Positions 7,528 through 15,337 of a stretch of 28,939 nucleotides of DNA are shown here, one piece after another (within the stretch, counting starts at the first letter, position 1; each line of letters opens with the position of its first letter). The notes beneath the pieces are model-generated. The model was not told the DNA's origin. It made no database searches and saw only the letters and a program-made list of their open reading frames with translations. A program made the position numbers and the translations under genes. Source of the DNA: an uncultured Coriobacteriaceae bacterium (GTDB lineage: Bacteria > Actinomycetota > Coriobacteriia > Coriobacteriales > Eggerthellaceae); assembly GCA_900552585.1 (NCBI GenBank), contig USAB01000012.1, positions 1 to 28,939 on the forward strand. Direction: 5' to 3'.

Positions 7528-7878
7528 TCAGACGATTTCGATGGACTCGATCAGGAATTCGTTGCCATTATGGATGCGGAAGTTCGTGCTGCGGCATTCC
7601 GGGCAGACGAGCGTGCTCTTCTGCTTCAGGTCGGCCGGGTAGACAAGCAGGCAGTCCGTGCACTGCGCGCGCAGGGGGACCTTCTTCAGCTCCAGCGAGG
7701 CGTCCTGGGCCACGGTGCCGCGGGCCAGGAATTGGAAGCAGCGCTCCATCAGACTGTCCACCACGTCGTGCAGTTCGCCTACGACCAGCGTGATGGAGCG
7801 CACCTGCTTTGCGCCGTTGTCGTTCGCATAGCGAACCACCACGTCCACGATGCTGGTCATAATGGCCATCTCATGCAT
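7528..7878 (-). CDS. hypA: Hydrogenase nickel incorporation protein HypA
   Basis: This 116-residue protein is the normal HypA length. The N-terminus MHEM carries the nickel-binding His2. The zinc site is C73-x2-C76 (QCTDC) and C92-x2-C95 (VCPEC). HypA delivers nickel to [NiFe]-hydrogenase large subunits with HypB; neither hypB nor any hydrogenase subunit gene is in this window. A strong GGAAGGAGG ribosome-binding site fixes the start. It lies 43 nt after the cysteine-rich [4Fe-4S] protein gene, on the same strand, and is almost certainly cotranscribed with it. Confidence 0.95.
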   Translation of the reverse strand: MHEMAIMTSIVDVVVRYANDNGAKQVRSITLVVGELHDVVDSLMERCFQFLARGTVAQDASLELKKVPLRAQCTDCLLVYPADLKQKSTLVCPECRSTNFRIHNGNEFLIESIEIV

Positions 7879-7921
7879 AAAGGCACGCCTCCTTCCCTGC
7901 GGTCGTATTCACATGCAGCGG

Positions 7922-9067
7922 CTATTTCAGAGCGCCCTTTTCGCGGCGGTTCTGCTCCATCACGGCGTACGTCTCCCATACCGTGTCGGGATATTCGGCA
8001 ATCTGGTTGTCCGGCTTGCGGACCAGGATGCGGGCATCGCCCGTGCAGTTGCGCACGCACTGGCCGCAGCCGATGCACGAACCCGTGATCTGTGGATAGC
8101 CGTCGTCAGCAATCTCGATGACCTTCATGGTGCACACTTCGGCGCACGTGCCGCACTGCACGCAGGCGTCGCGGTCGTGTTCGATGACGTAATTCGTCAC
8201 AGCACCCGCCGCGTCGCCCGGCCAATTCTTCAGCGCGGGCAGAATGCCGCAATGGCATACGTTGCACTGGCAGATGATCTCGTTATCCTTCGCGTACGTG
8301 GTCTGGATGCATAGGCCGCGGTCAATGCTCTTGCGCAAAATGGCTTCGGCCTGCTCCTCGCTGATCTCCTTGCCCAGGTTCAGATCGTCCAGGTAGAAGT
8401 CGGCCATGGCGTCCGTCTGCAGGCACACGCCCTCGGGATGCTGGCAATTGTCCGCACCCAGCGTGTCGCGGACGGCTTGGATGCAGGCGCACGGGGATAC
8501 GCAGAAGCGGCGGTGCGTCTTCAGCTTCGCGAAGATGTCGTCTTCGGGAAGCAGCGCCTCGTCCTTCACGACTTCTTTTCCCAGGGGGACGCAGCGATAG
8601 AACGGCACGCCCGCGTTGTAGCAGACCTGCAGCGTGCCCGTGCCTAGCGTTTGGAAGAGCGGCCCGATCCATCCGAGGTTCATGGCCTTGCCCGCGTGGA
8701 ACTCGAAGATGCCATGGGCGGCGGGTGCGTTGTGGTACCAGATGTTCCCGTCATCGCGCTTCTCGCGGTAGATGAGGCCGCGCTTCGCCATGTCGAGCAG
8801 CGTCTCATTCGCCTGGTCCGACGTCAGGTTCTCTTTCTCGGCGAACCATTCCGGCAAGAAGAAGTCGTCCTTCGGCATGTCTATCGTGTACAGGGCGTCC
8901 TGGGGCGTGTAGAACTCCTTCAACATGGCCGTATCGGCCCCGGCAGCCTTGATTTCCGGGTCATCCGTGTGGTAGCCGAAGCTCAGGCTGTCCACATAGT
9001 CCAGCAGGTCCTGGTAGATCTGCTGGACTTCCTGTTCGCTGCGCTCTTTCGTTGTCGCGTTTCCCAT
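7922..9067 (-). CDS. Cysteine-rich 4Fe-4S dicluster ferredoxin-type protein
   Basis: This 381-residue cytoplasmic protein (no signal peptide) has three parts. Residues about 70-125 resemble a winged helix (SDQANETLLDMAKRGLIYRE). Residues 189-273 hold a second cysteine field: C189, C193, C195, C208, C215, C253, then CQCNVCHC (266-273). Residues 302-341 are a classic dicluster ferredoxin (C302/305/308/312 and C331/334/337/341). The same layout occurs in uncharacterised ferredoxin-type proteins of anaerobes. It probably passes electrons, or senses redox state, for an unidentified partner. The start is set by an AAGGAGG site. It is the first gene of a unit with hypA, which hints at a hydrogenase link. 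A perfect inverted repeat lies 70 nt upstream. Confidence 0.85.
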   Translation of the reverse strand: MGNATTKERSEQEVQQIYQDLLDYVDSLSFGYHTDDPEIKAAGADTAMLKEFYTPQDALYTIDMPKDDFFLPEWFAEKENLTSDQANETLLDMAKRGLIYREKRDDGNIWYHNAPAAHGIFEFHAGKAMNLGWIGPLFQTLGTGTLQVCYNAGVPFYRCVPLGKEVVKDEALLPEDDIFAKLKTHRRFCVSPCACIQAVRDTLGADNCQHPEGVCLQTDAMADFYLDDLNLGKEISEEQAEAILRKSIDRGLCIQTTYAKDNEIICQCNVCHCGILPALKNWPGDAAGAVTNYVIEHDRDACVQCGTCAEVCTMKVIEIADDGYPQITGSCIGCGQCVRNCTGDARILVRKPDNQIAEYPDTVWETYAVMEQNRREKGALK

Positions 9068-9136
9068 TGCGTGCCTCCTTGCATCCTTCGGCCGTCAGAT
9101 GTCGTCGCGTTCGACAAAGGCCTTGCGTTCCCGAAA

Positions 9137-9157
9137 ACCTATGTCAAAAACATAGGT
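9137..9157 (-). promoter_or_regulatory. Inverted repeat upstream of the ferredoxin-hypA unit
   Basis: ACCTATGT-N5-ACATAGGT is a perfect 8-bp inverted repeat in an AT-rich patch. On the minus strand it includes TTGACA, a possible -35, though no good -10 follows at 17 nt. Spacing and symmetry suit a dimeric regulator. The regulator is not identified. Confidence 0.5.
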
Positions 9158-9212
9158 AATGTAAAAACAAATATAGAAGAGAGCGTATGAATTGAAGGAG
9201 GAGTGGGACGAT

Positions 9213-10754
9213 TCAGGAAAAGTGTTCCGCGCGTTTTCGCGTATGGGCGATGACGTTGCGGATATCGGCCCTATTCAACAGGCGCCGCCCCGCATCGATC
9301 CCCACCGCATGCTGGATGTCGTCGCTCACGGCGCTGCGGTAATTGAACAAGTACCAGTTCTCGTCCAGATACGCACCTTCCATATGTACCAGGGCATCGG
9401 CCACTTGCGCGGCGTTCCATTTCCAGTCCATGTCCTGGCGCAGCATGCGCAGTGCGAAGAACGCAGCGTAGCAGATGGCGAAATGCGCGCGTAGATGCAC
9501 CTGCGTATCGACCGGGTAGGGCGGTGCGATGAAGTCCGCGGATATGACCTGGAACGGCTCGTGCACGCGCCACAGCTCGCGGTAGATGTTGAATATGGCC
9601 GCATTCGAAGCGGTTGTTTCGTTCGACACGATGAAGAACGACTGGCTTGCATTCGACCGCATGGAGCGCAGCGCAATCTCCTTCACCTTGACGGTATGGC
9701 CGGTGCGGGCGTCTTGGCCGAAAGAGGCGGCGCGGCGGTCGGGGATGGCGAAATCCGCCTGGCGCGACTTGATGCGGTACGTCTGGTTGCGCGTGAAGCG
9801 GTAGTCGCTTTCGTCCGCGGCCCAGCGGTACTGGTCTGTCGTCGTTTCGCTGGTATGCATGAGCAGGACGAACCCGTCGTTGTGCGCTGCCAACTGGGGG
9901 ACGACTTTCGCGGCTTCGGACAATTGAGCCGCGACGACGGTCACATGATGGGCGCCGGATTCCGTCTTCAGCTCGTCGATGATTGCCAGCGTGCGTTCGG
10001 CGCTCATGCGACGCGGGACAATGCGGTACGTCAGCGGGATGCCCTCCTCATCGATGACCAGGCACAAGCGTGTCGAGGTATGTCCTTCCAGCTCATCGGG
10101 GCCGCGGGTGGAGCTGTCGCCCGGCCACGGGACGAGATAGTTGCTGAATACCAGGCGCACGTTGTCCAGGCGCCGCGTGCCGTGGATAGCCTCGTAGCGG
10201 TCGTTCAGCTTGCGGACCAAAGCTGCGTCGCTTTCGGCGATCTGCTCGAATCCGCGGTAGGCATCCGCTATCTCCATGCTGCACGTACGGGGGAATTTCG
10301 CCCGGGCGCTCCAGGTTTCATGGACGGGGACGGCATGCAGCATGCGCGCGGACGCCAGCAGCTCGAATGCCCGTCCCAGGTTCTGTTCCGGTCGAAGCGA
10401 TGTGCCGGCCGTATGACCGTCCACAAGCTCGTTGTAGAACCGTCCCACGCCCAGGGCGTCAAAGTAGCCCAGCGCTATTGCGGCACCGAGCTGGACGGAT
10501 CCCTCGCTGCCTTTGTCGATCACGGCGTTCCGCGGAATGGACAAGCGCACGGGGGCGTTGCGGGTCTTCGCCTGATCGTTCAGGTCGGCCACGTATGACT
10601 TGAAGTGCTCAACGGGATCCGGGAAACGGTCTGCGAATTCGTCCGCATATCCGATACGCTCGACGGTCTTCGCATGGACCTTTCCCTGTCTGCGGTAATT
10701 CTGCATGACGGATAGGTAGATTCGGCCGTTGTGCTTCGTCTGCTTCAGATACAT
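9213..10754 (-). CDS. IS1634-like transposase homologue, probably catalytically dead
   Basis: The ATG at 10754 follows an AAGGAGG site and gives 513 residues; the longer frame to 10817 has no such support. The N-terminus (MYLKQTKHNGRIYLSVMQNY) and the LCLVIDEEGIPLTYRI segment are typical of IS1634 (IS4-superfamily) transposases. Aligned by eye, the catalytic positions are changed. The first Asp (usually YDxTN) reads LVFSN, with Val202. The second (usually VADxG) reads VVAAQL, with Ala276. The Glu of the Y-(2)-R-(3)-E-(6)-K signature is His398, and the Lys is Ser405. The frame is intact and no terminal inverted repeats or target duplication were found. It may be a domesticated relative or a recently inactivated copy. 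Confidence 0.8.
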   Translation of the reverse strand: MYLKQTKHNGRIYLSVMQNYRRQGKVHAKTVERIGYADEFADRFPDPVEHFKSYVADLNDQAKTRNAPVRLSIPRNAVIDKGSEGSVQLGAAIALGYFDALGVGRFYNELVDGHTAGTSLRPEQNLGRAFELLASARMLHAVPVHETWSARAKFPRTCSMEIADAYRGFEQIAESDAALVRKLNDRYEAIHGTRRLDNVRLVFSNYLVPWPGDSSTRGPDELEGHTSTRLCLVIDEEGIPLTYRIVPRRMSAERTLAIIDELKTESGAHHVTVVAAQLSEAAKVVPQLAAHNDGFVLLMHTSETTTDQYRWAADESDYRFTRNQTYRIKSRQADFAIPDRRAASFGQDARTGHTVKVKEIALRSMRSNASQSFFIVSNETTASNAAIFNIYRELWRVHEPFQVISADFIAPPYPVDTQVHLRAHFAICYAAFFALRMLRQDMDWKWNAAQVADALVHMEGAYLDENWYLFNYRSAVSDDIQHAVGIDAGRRLLNRADIRNVIAHTRKRAEHFS

Positions 10755-10911
10755 GCCGCGCTCCCTCCTTGGCGGGAATAGCCTTCCCAGGTGCCTGATG
10801 CTGTCTGCAGCTGGCATTCCCCTACGATTCCCTACAGTCTATGGCAATGTCGCGCCATCGGGCAATCCGTCGGTAGAATGGGGCGCGATCGAAACCGGAT
10901 AAGGAGTGGTT

Positions 10912-11310
10912 ATGGCAATCACCATGTTGAAAGGCAAGATTCATCGCGCAACCGTCACGCAGGCGGCGCTGGACTATGTGGGGTCCATCACAATCGACGA
11001 GGACCTGATGGATGCTGCGCATATCTTGGAGTACGAGCGCGTGGAGATTGCGGATGTGGATAACGGCGAACGCCTTGCCACGTACGTCATTGCGGGCGAA
11101 CGGGGGAGCGGCATCATCTGCCTGAACGGTGCGGCCGCGCGTTGCGTCTCACGGGGCGACAAGGTGATCATCATGGCATACGACACGGTGGAGCCCGAGC
11201 AGGCGAAGAACCGCAAGCCCCACGTGGTGTTCGTGGACGACTGCAATGCCATCACGCGCGTAACACGCTACGAGAAGCATGGTCGCTTAGCGGATATGGA
11301 GCAGGAATAG
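10912..11310 (+). CDS. panD: Aspartate 1-decarboxylase
   Basis: PanD makes beta-alanine from L-aspartate for pantothenate and CoA. The 132-residue proenzyme cleaves itself at Gly24-Ser25 (YVGSITID) to form the pyruvoyl cofactor. Starting at ATG 10912, with AAGGAG 5 nt before it, puts the cleavage site at exactly 24/25 as in the Escherichia coli enzyme; the GTG at 10906 would overlap the ribosome-binding site. Other family marks are KGKIHRATVT, and CLNGAAARCVSRGDKVIIMAY with the catalytic Tyr region. No panB or panC is nearby. A BASS transporter gene follows 84 nt downstream and may be cotranscribed. Confidence 0.96.
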   Translation: MAITMLKGKIHRATVTQAALDYVGSITIDEDLMDAAHILEYERVEIADVDNGERLATYVIAGERGSGIICLNGAAARCVSRGDKVIIMAYDTVEPEQAKNRKPHVVFVDDCNAITRVTRYEKHGRLADMEQE

Positions 11311-11394
11311 TCGTTCGGGAACGGCTGAAAGGTCGCTCAGCGGGGGAAGCTGGTGGCCCTTCGCATCTCGTCGGTGGTATGAAAGGGGACAACT

Positions 11395-12372
11395 ATGAAT
11401 CTCGTCGGTAAGGTCGGCAATACGCTGACCCGCTATGTGGCGCTGATTATCATCGCGCTTTCCGTATGGGCGTATCTGATGCCGGGCCTGTTCGCCTGGG
11501 CCACCGGCTATACCTCCATCTTCCTGGGAATCATCATGTTCGGCATGGGGCTTACCATCCGCCCGGACGATTTCAAGGTCGTGTTCACGCATCCGAAGGA
11601 GGTCGTGCTCGGTGCTGTTCTGCAATACACCATCATGCCGTTCGCGGCATGGGCGCTTGCAATGGGTCTGAACCTTCCCACGGACATCGCGTTGGGTGTG
11701 ATCCTGGTGGGCTGCTGCCCGGGCGGCACGGCGTCGAATGTCATCACATACATTGCAAAGGGCGACGTGCCGCTGTCCGTGGGCATGACCATCGTCTCCA
11801 CGTTGCTGGCACCGCTTGCTACGCCTGCGTTGGTGTACTGGCTTGCCGGCGCATGGGTAAGCGTCTCGTTTACGGCCATGCTGCTCAGCGTGGTACAGAT
11901 CGTTCTCGTCCCGGTGGTCGCCGGCATCGTGGTGAATGCCTTCGCCTCGAGGGTCGTTCAGAAATGTACGCCCATCCTGCCCACCATCAGCGTGTTGGCC
12001 ATTGCCTTGATTGTGGCCGGTATCACGGCTAACAACACGGCGAAGATTGTCGAGAGCGGCGCGCTAGTGCTGCTGGTGGTCATGATGCACAATGCCGTGG
12101 GCATGGGACTAGGCTACCTGATCTCCTGCGCATTCCATCTGAACTATGCGAAGACCACGGCTGTCGCCATCGAGGTGGGCATGCAGAACTCCGGCTTGGC
12201 CGTGAGCCTTGCCGCCGCAAACTTCGCGGCAAACCCGCTGGCCACGCTTCCGGGTGCCATCTTTAGCATCTGGCATAACATTGCCGGTTCCATCTTCGCG
12301 AATGTCCGTCGTCGTAAACTGGAGGGCAAGGACGGAAGCCTGGCAGCTGCTCATACGGTCTTGGCCGAGTAG
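11395..12372 (+). CDS. BASS family sodium symporter (YocS/PanS-like)
   Basis: This 325-residue protein has about 9-10 hydrophobic helices. Bile acid:sodium symporter family marks include FGMGLTIRPDDF, LVGCCPGGTASNVITYIAKGD (helix 4 crossover) and the helix 9 region EVGMQNSGLAVSLA. The start follows an AAAGGGG site. BASS members carry bile acids, pyruvate or other organic anions with sodium. Salmonella PanS, a member, moves ketopantoate. Placement directly after panD makes a pantothenate-pathway substrate attractive, but this is inference from context. Confidence 0.9.
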   Translation: MNLVGKVGNTLTRYVALIIIALSVWAYLMPGLFAWATGYTSIFLGIIMFGMGLTIRPDDFKVVFTHPKEVVLGAVLQYTIMPFAAWALAMGLNLPTDIALGVILVGCCPGGTASNVITYIAKGDVPLSVGMTIVSTLLAPLATPALVYWLAGAWVSVSFTAMLLSVVQIVLVPVVAGIVVNAFASRVVQKCTPILPTISVLAIALIVAGITANNTAKIVESGALVLLVVMMHNAVGMGLGYLISCAFHLNYAKTTAVAIEVGMQNSGLAVSLAAANFAANPLATLPGAIFSIWHNIAGSIFANVRRRKLEGKDGSLAAAHTVLAE

Positions 12373-12402
12373 TTCGCTGGCCGCCGGCAAAGAGCAACGA
12401 AA

Positions 12403-12436
12403 ACGGACCGCAGCAGAATGCACCGCTGCGGTCCGT
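12403..12436. terminator. Hairpin between convergent transporter genes
   Basis: ACGGACCGCAGC pairs with GCTGCGGTCCGT in a perfect 12-bp stem with a 10-nt loop. It lies 31 nt after the BASS gene and between it and the convergent NCS2 gene. The T-run is weak (ATTGCATTTA). Confidence 0.65.
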
Positions 12437-12589
12437 ATTGCATTTACGGGCGATTTCGTTTGCATTGACACTGCGCCGCGACGCGGATGCCGCACGGCTC
12501 GATGATGCGGCATGCTCCGAGCGAATCGCGGTTCTCCGTTTTCCAGTTGTGGTAAGCGCCTCTCTCGTTCGCGTATGGAGGCGCGGTTC

Positions 12590-13909
12590 CTATGCAAAGA
12601 TGAACATCACCACGAAGGCGGCGGTGGCAATCCACATCAGGGGGCTGACGTCGCGGCCCTTGCCCCTTGCGAACATGATCAGGCAATAGGAAACGAATCC
12701 GAGGCCGATGCCATAGGTGATCGAGTAGGTCAACGGCACGCCGATAATGGTGATGAAGGCGGAGAACGCGGTTTCGAGCTTCGTCCAATCGATGTTCACG
12801 ATGTCGCTGATCATCAGATAGCCCACGACGGTCAGCGCGCCGCACGTTGCCGAGCTGCTGACCATGTTCACGATGGGCGACAGGAATGCGAACACAACAA
12901 ACAGTCCGGCTATGATCAAGTTGGAGAAACCGGTGCGCGCACCTGCCGCCGCACCGGAAGTCGATTCAGCGAATGTGGTGATGGAACTGGCTCCCATGAA
13001 ACCGCCGACAATAGCAGCGGCGGAGTCCGTGACGAGGATCTTCTGGATATCCTGGACGTTGCCCTCCTTGTCGGCGAACTTGCCCTGGATGCCCACGGCC
13101 ACCACAGTGCCCATGGTGTCGAAGAAGTCGCTCATCAGCAGCGAGAAGACCATTAGCAGGAGCGCGGGCTGCAAGAACACCTGGAGCAACGCGACGGTGC
13201 CGGTGTTCGGGTCGGTCTGCAGCGGGGCAGCGAACGTGGAGAAGTCCAGGCCGAAATCCCACGAGGTGGGTAATGTCGTGACGCCGAGGGGGATGCCGAT
13301 GACCGTAGCGGCAATGATGGAGATTAGCAAGTCGCCCTTCACGTTGCGCGCCCGGAGAATAACGGCCAAGGCGATGGAGATGAACGAGACGATGCAGGCC
13401 GGCGAGGTCACGTTTCCCAAGGTCAACAGCGTATCGGGATTCGCGACGATGACGCCGCCGCCCTTCAGGCCGATGAACGCGATGAATAGGCCGATGCCGA
13501 TGCCGATAGCGTGGCGCAAGCTGGCGGGAATGGCATCCATGACGGCTTTCCGCAGGCCGCAGAGCACCAGGATCAGGATGATGATGCCCTCGACCAGGAC
13601 CACGCCCATCGCCACGCGCCAATCGACGGCGTTCTCGCCGGCGCACAGCGTGAACGCCACAATGGAGCTGATGCCCATGCCGGAAGCCAGAGCCAACGGA
13701 CGATTTGCAATCAAACCCATGGCAAGCGTCATGATGGCGGCGCCGATGCACGTAGCCGTCAAGGCCGCGTTGAACGGGATGCCGGCGGAAACCAGGATCT
13801 GCGGGTTCACCGCAATGATGTAGGCCATGGCCAGGAACGTGGTCAGGCCGCCGACGATCTCCTGACTGTACGAGCTACTTCGCTCTCTGATTTTGAAAAC
13901 CTTATCCAT
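12590..13909 (-). CDS. NCS2 family purine permease (AzgA/GhxP-like)
   Basis: The ATG at 13909 gives 439 residues beginning MDKVFKIRERSSS; the longer frame adds a non-homologous leader. The protein has about 14 hydrophobic segments. It carries the NCS2 AzgA-branch motifs EIVGGLTTFLAMAYIIAVNP, ASGMGISSIVAFTLC and SDFFDTMGTVVAVG, and the ASSITTFAESTSGAAAGARTG loop. This branch imports adenine, guanine or hypoxanthine by proton symport. A GAGGG-like site precedes the start. Tandem 12-nt repeats and a TATAAT box lie upstream. Confidence 0.93.
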   Translation of the reverse strand: MDKVFKIRERSSSYSQEIVGGLTTFLAMAYIIAVNPQILVSAGIPFNAALTATCIGAAIMTLAMGLIANRPLALASGMGISSIVAFTLCAGENAVDWRVAMGVVLVEGIIILILVLCGLRKAVMDAIPASLRHAIGIGIGLFIAFIGLKGGGVIVANPDTLLTLGNVTSPACIVSFISIALAVILRARNVKGDLLISIIAATVIGIPLGVTTLPTSWDFGLDFSTFAAPLQTDPNTGTVALLQVFLQPALLLMVFSLLMSDFFDTMGTVVAVGIQGKFADKEGNVQDIQKILVTDSAAAIVGGFMGASSITTFAESTSGAAAGARTGFSNLIIAGLFVVFAFLSPIVNMVSSSATCGALTVVGYLMISDIVNIDWTKLETAFSAFITIIGVPLTYSITYGIGLGFVSYCLIMFARGKGRDVSPLMWIATAAFVVMFIFA

Positions 13910-13952
13910 CCCGCCCTCTGCTGCCTCTCCCCAGGGTATGCGCCGTGTGCAG

Positions 13953-13983
13953 TGCAATGGATTGCATAATGGATTGCATTATA
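13953..13983 (-). promoter_or_regulatory. NCS2 promoter with tandem operator-like repeats
   Basis: Two exact, adjacent copies of AATGGATTGCAT occupy 13956-13967 and 13968-13979. The first copy also forms TGCAAT-GG-ATTGCA (13953-13966). On the minus strand a perfect TATAAT (13983 to 13978) sits at the upstream edge, so transcription should begin within the repeats, about 60 nt before the permease start. No good -35 was found, which suggests an activated promoter or repression at the start site. Confidence 0.55.
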
Positions 13984-14093
13984 GGAGTTCGTCGGCCGGC
14001 AACGTGCGGGAAATCCGCGAGGGCCCGCATCTCCTGGTGTTGCCTGCCCATGGTGCCGGTTTTGGCGGGGAATTTCCCCTTACGCAGCCGGGG

Positions 14094-15074
14094 CTATTGC
14101 GTTGCGCGCGCTGCTTTCCCTGCATTTCGTTGCGGCAGCGAGATGACCACCAGCATCGCCACCATCAGGATGAATCCGAGCCAGTCGGCGCCGGTGAACG
14201 CCGTTCCCAGAAGCGCTGCGCTGAGAATGCATGCCGTTGCGGGCTCGGCCACGCCGATCAGGCTTCCCTTCACGGAGCCGATGATGGATGCACCCCACAG
14301 GTACATGCCGAATGCGGCGAACGTGCCCAGCGCGCCCGTTCCACCGATCAGCGCAAGCCACGAGAGCGGGGCGATGGAGGCGGCATCGGGGATCAGGGAC
14401 GCGGTGTTTTCCGGGGAAAGGAGCGCTGCGGCGATCAGCAGGACGGTCGAAACCACGGCGCTAATGCATATGCCGCAGCCGATGACCATGATGCTGGAGA
14501 AGCGGGCGTACAGCCGCTCGGGTGCGATGAGGTAGAGCGTCACGGCGAGCGCGTTGATGATGCCCCAGGCCAGGCCCGCCATGGGGATGTTCAGGGTGCC
14601 CGGATCGCCTTTCGTGGCAATGAGCCACGTGGCGGTGATGGCCAGTACGATGGCGGCAAGCTCGCGGAGTCGGGGCGCGCGACGTGCCTTCACACAGGCA
14701 ATCATCAGCACGAATACGCTTGCAAGCATCTGGAGCACCGTGGCCGTTCCCGCGTTCGTGATGCCGGTGGAGACGGCGTACGTTGATTGGCTGCCGAAAA
14801 GACCAAGGCCGAAGAGGCAGGTCAGCGCAATATATGTCGGGCTTGCAAGCAGCGCCTTCAGCTGCGCGCGGTACCGCATCGCGATAAGGGCTATGAACAG
14901 GATTGCGGCTGTGACGGCTCGGACGCACGTGATGAAGAGCGGATTCAAGGCAGAAGCTTCCTGCAGATATTGGATGCAGATGCCGGAAAACCCCCAGAAG
15001 CACGCGCCGATGAAAGCGACGACAAGACCGAGCGTGTGTCGGGTGTTTCGGGGGTCTGCTGATATGGCGGACAT
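14094..15074 (-). CDS. EamA (DMT superfamily) transporter
   Basis: The ATG at 15074, with AAGGAAGG about 7-14 nt upstream, gives 326 residues. Earlier in-frame ATGs (15095, 15158) lack a ribosome-binding site. Ten hydrophobic helices appear as two five-helix EamA repeats. The first begins GLVVAFIGACFWGFSGICIQYL; the second begins IPMAGLAWGIINALAVTLYL and ends near EPATACILSAALLGTAFTG, the usual EPVxA signature region. The family exports or imports metabolites such as amino acids; the substrate is unknown. The gene is monocistronic on the minus strand. Confidence 0.9.
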   Translation of the reverse strand: MSAISADPRNTRHTLGLVVAFIGACFWGFSGICIQYLQEASALNPLFITCVRAVTAAILFIALIAMRYRAQLKALLASPTYIALTCLFGLGLFGSQSTYAVSTGITNAGTATVLQMLASVFVLMIACVKARRAPRLRELAAIVLAITATWLIATKGDPGTLNIPMAGLAWGIINALAVTLYLIAPERLYARFSSIMVIGCGICISAVVSTVLLIAAALLSPENTASLIPDAASIAPLSWLALIGGTGALGTFAAFGMYLWGASIIGSVKGSLIGVAEPATACILSAALLGTAFTGADWLGFILMVAMLVVISLPQRNAGKAARATQ

Positions 15075-15337
15075 CTGCGCTTTTCCTTCCTTCATGCTGC
15101 GCGCGAACCGGTTATTTCCGATTACCGTGCAAGTCAGACATTCTACGAGGCGGTGCATGGCGTGTAGTGCAAGATTCGCGTCAATTATCGGGAATGCGGG
15201 GATGAACGGCCGCCGCGCGGCGGGCGAATAACCGCTTCTCGTATTCAGATTTCGCTGTCAATGTACTTAGGTTCGCGTATCGTATACGTAAGGCCGATAC
15301 GGTGCGCAGCTCCGCACCAGGGCGAAAGGCGGATACC

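Noticed and set aside
9495..10598. A 367-codon plus-strand open frame
   Set aside because: It is antisense to the IS1634-like gene and has no family features.
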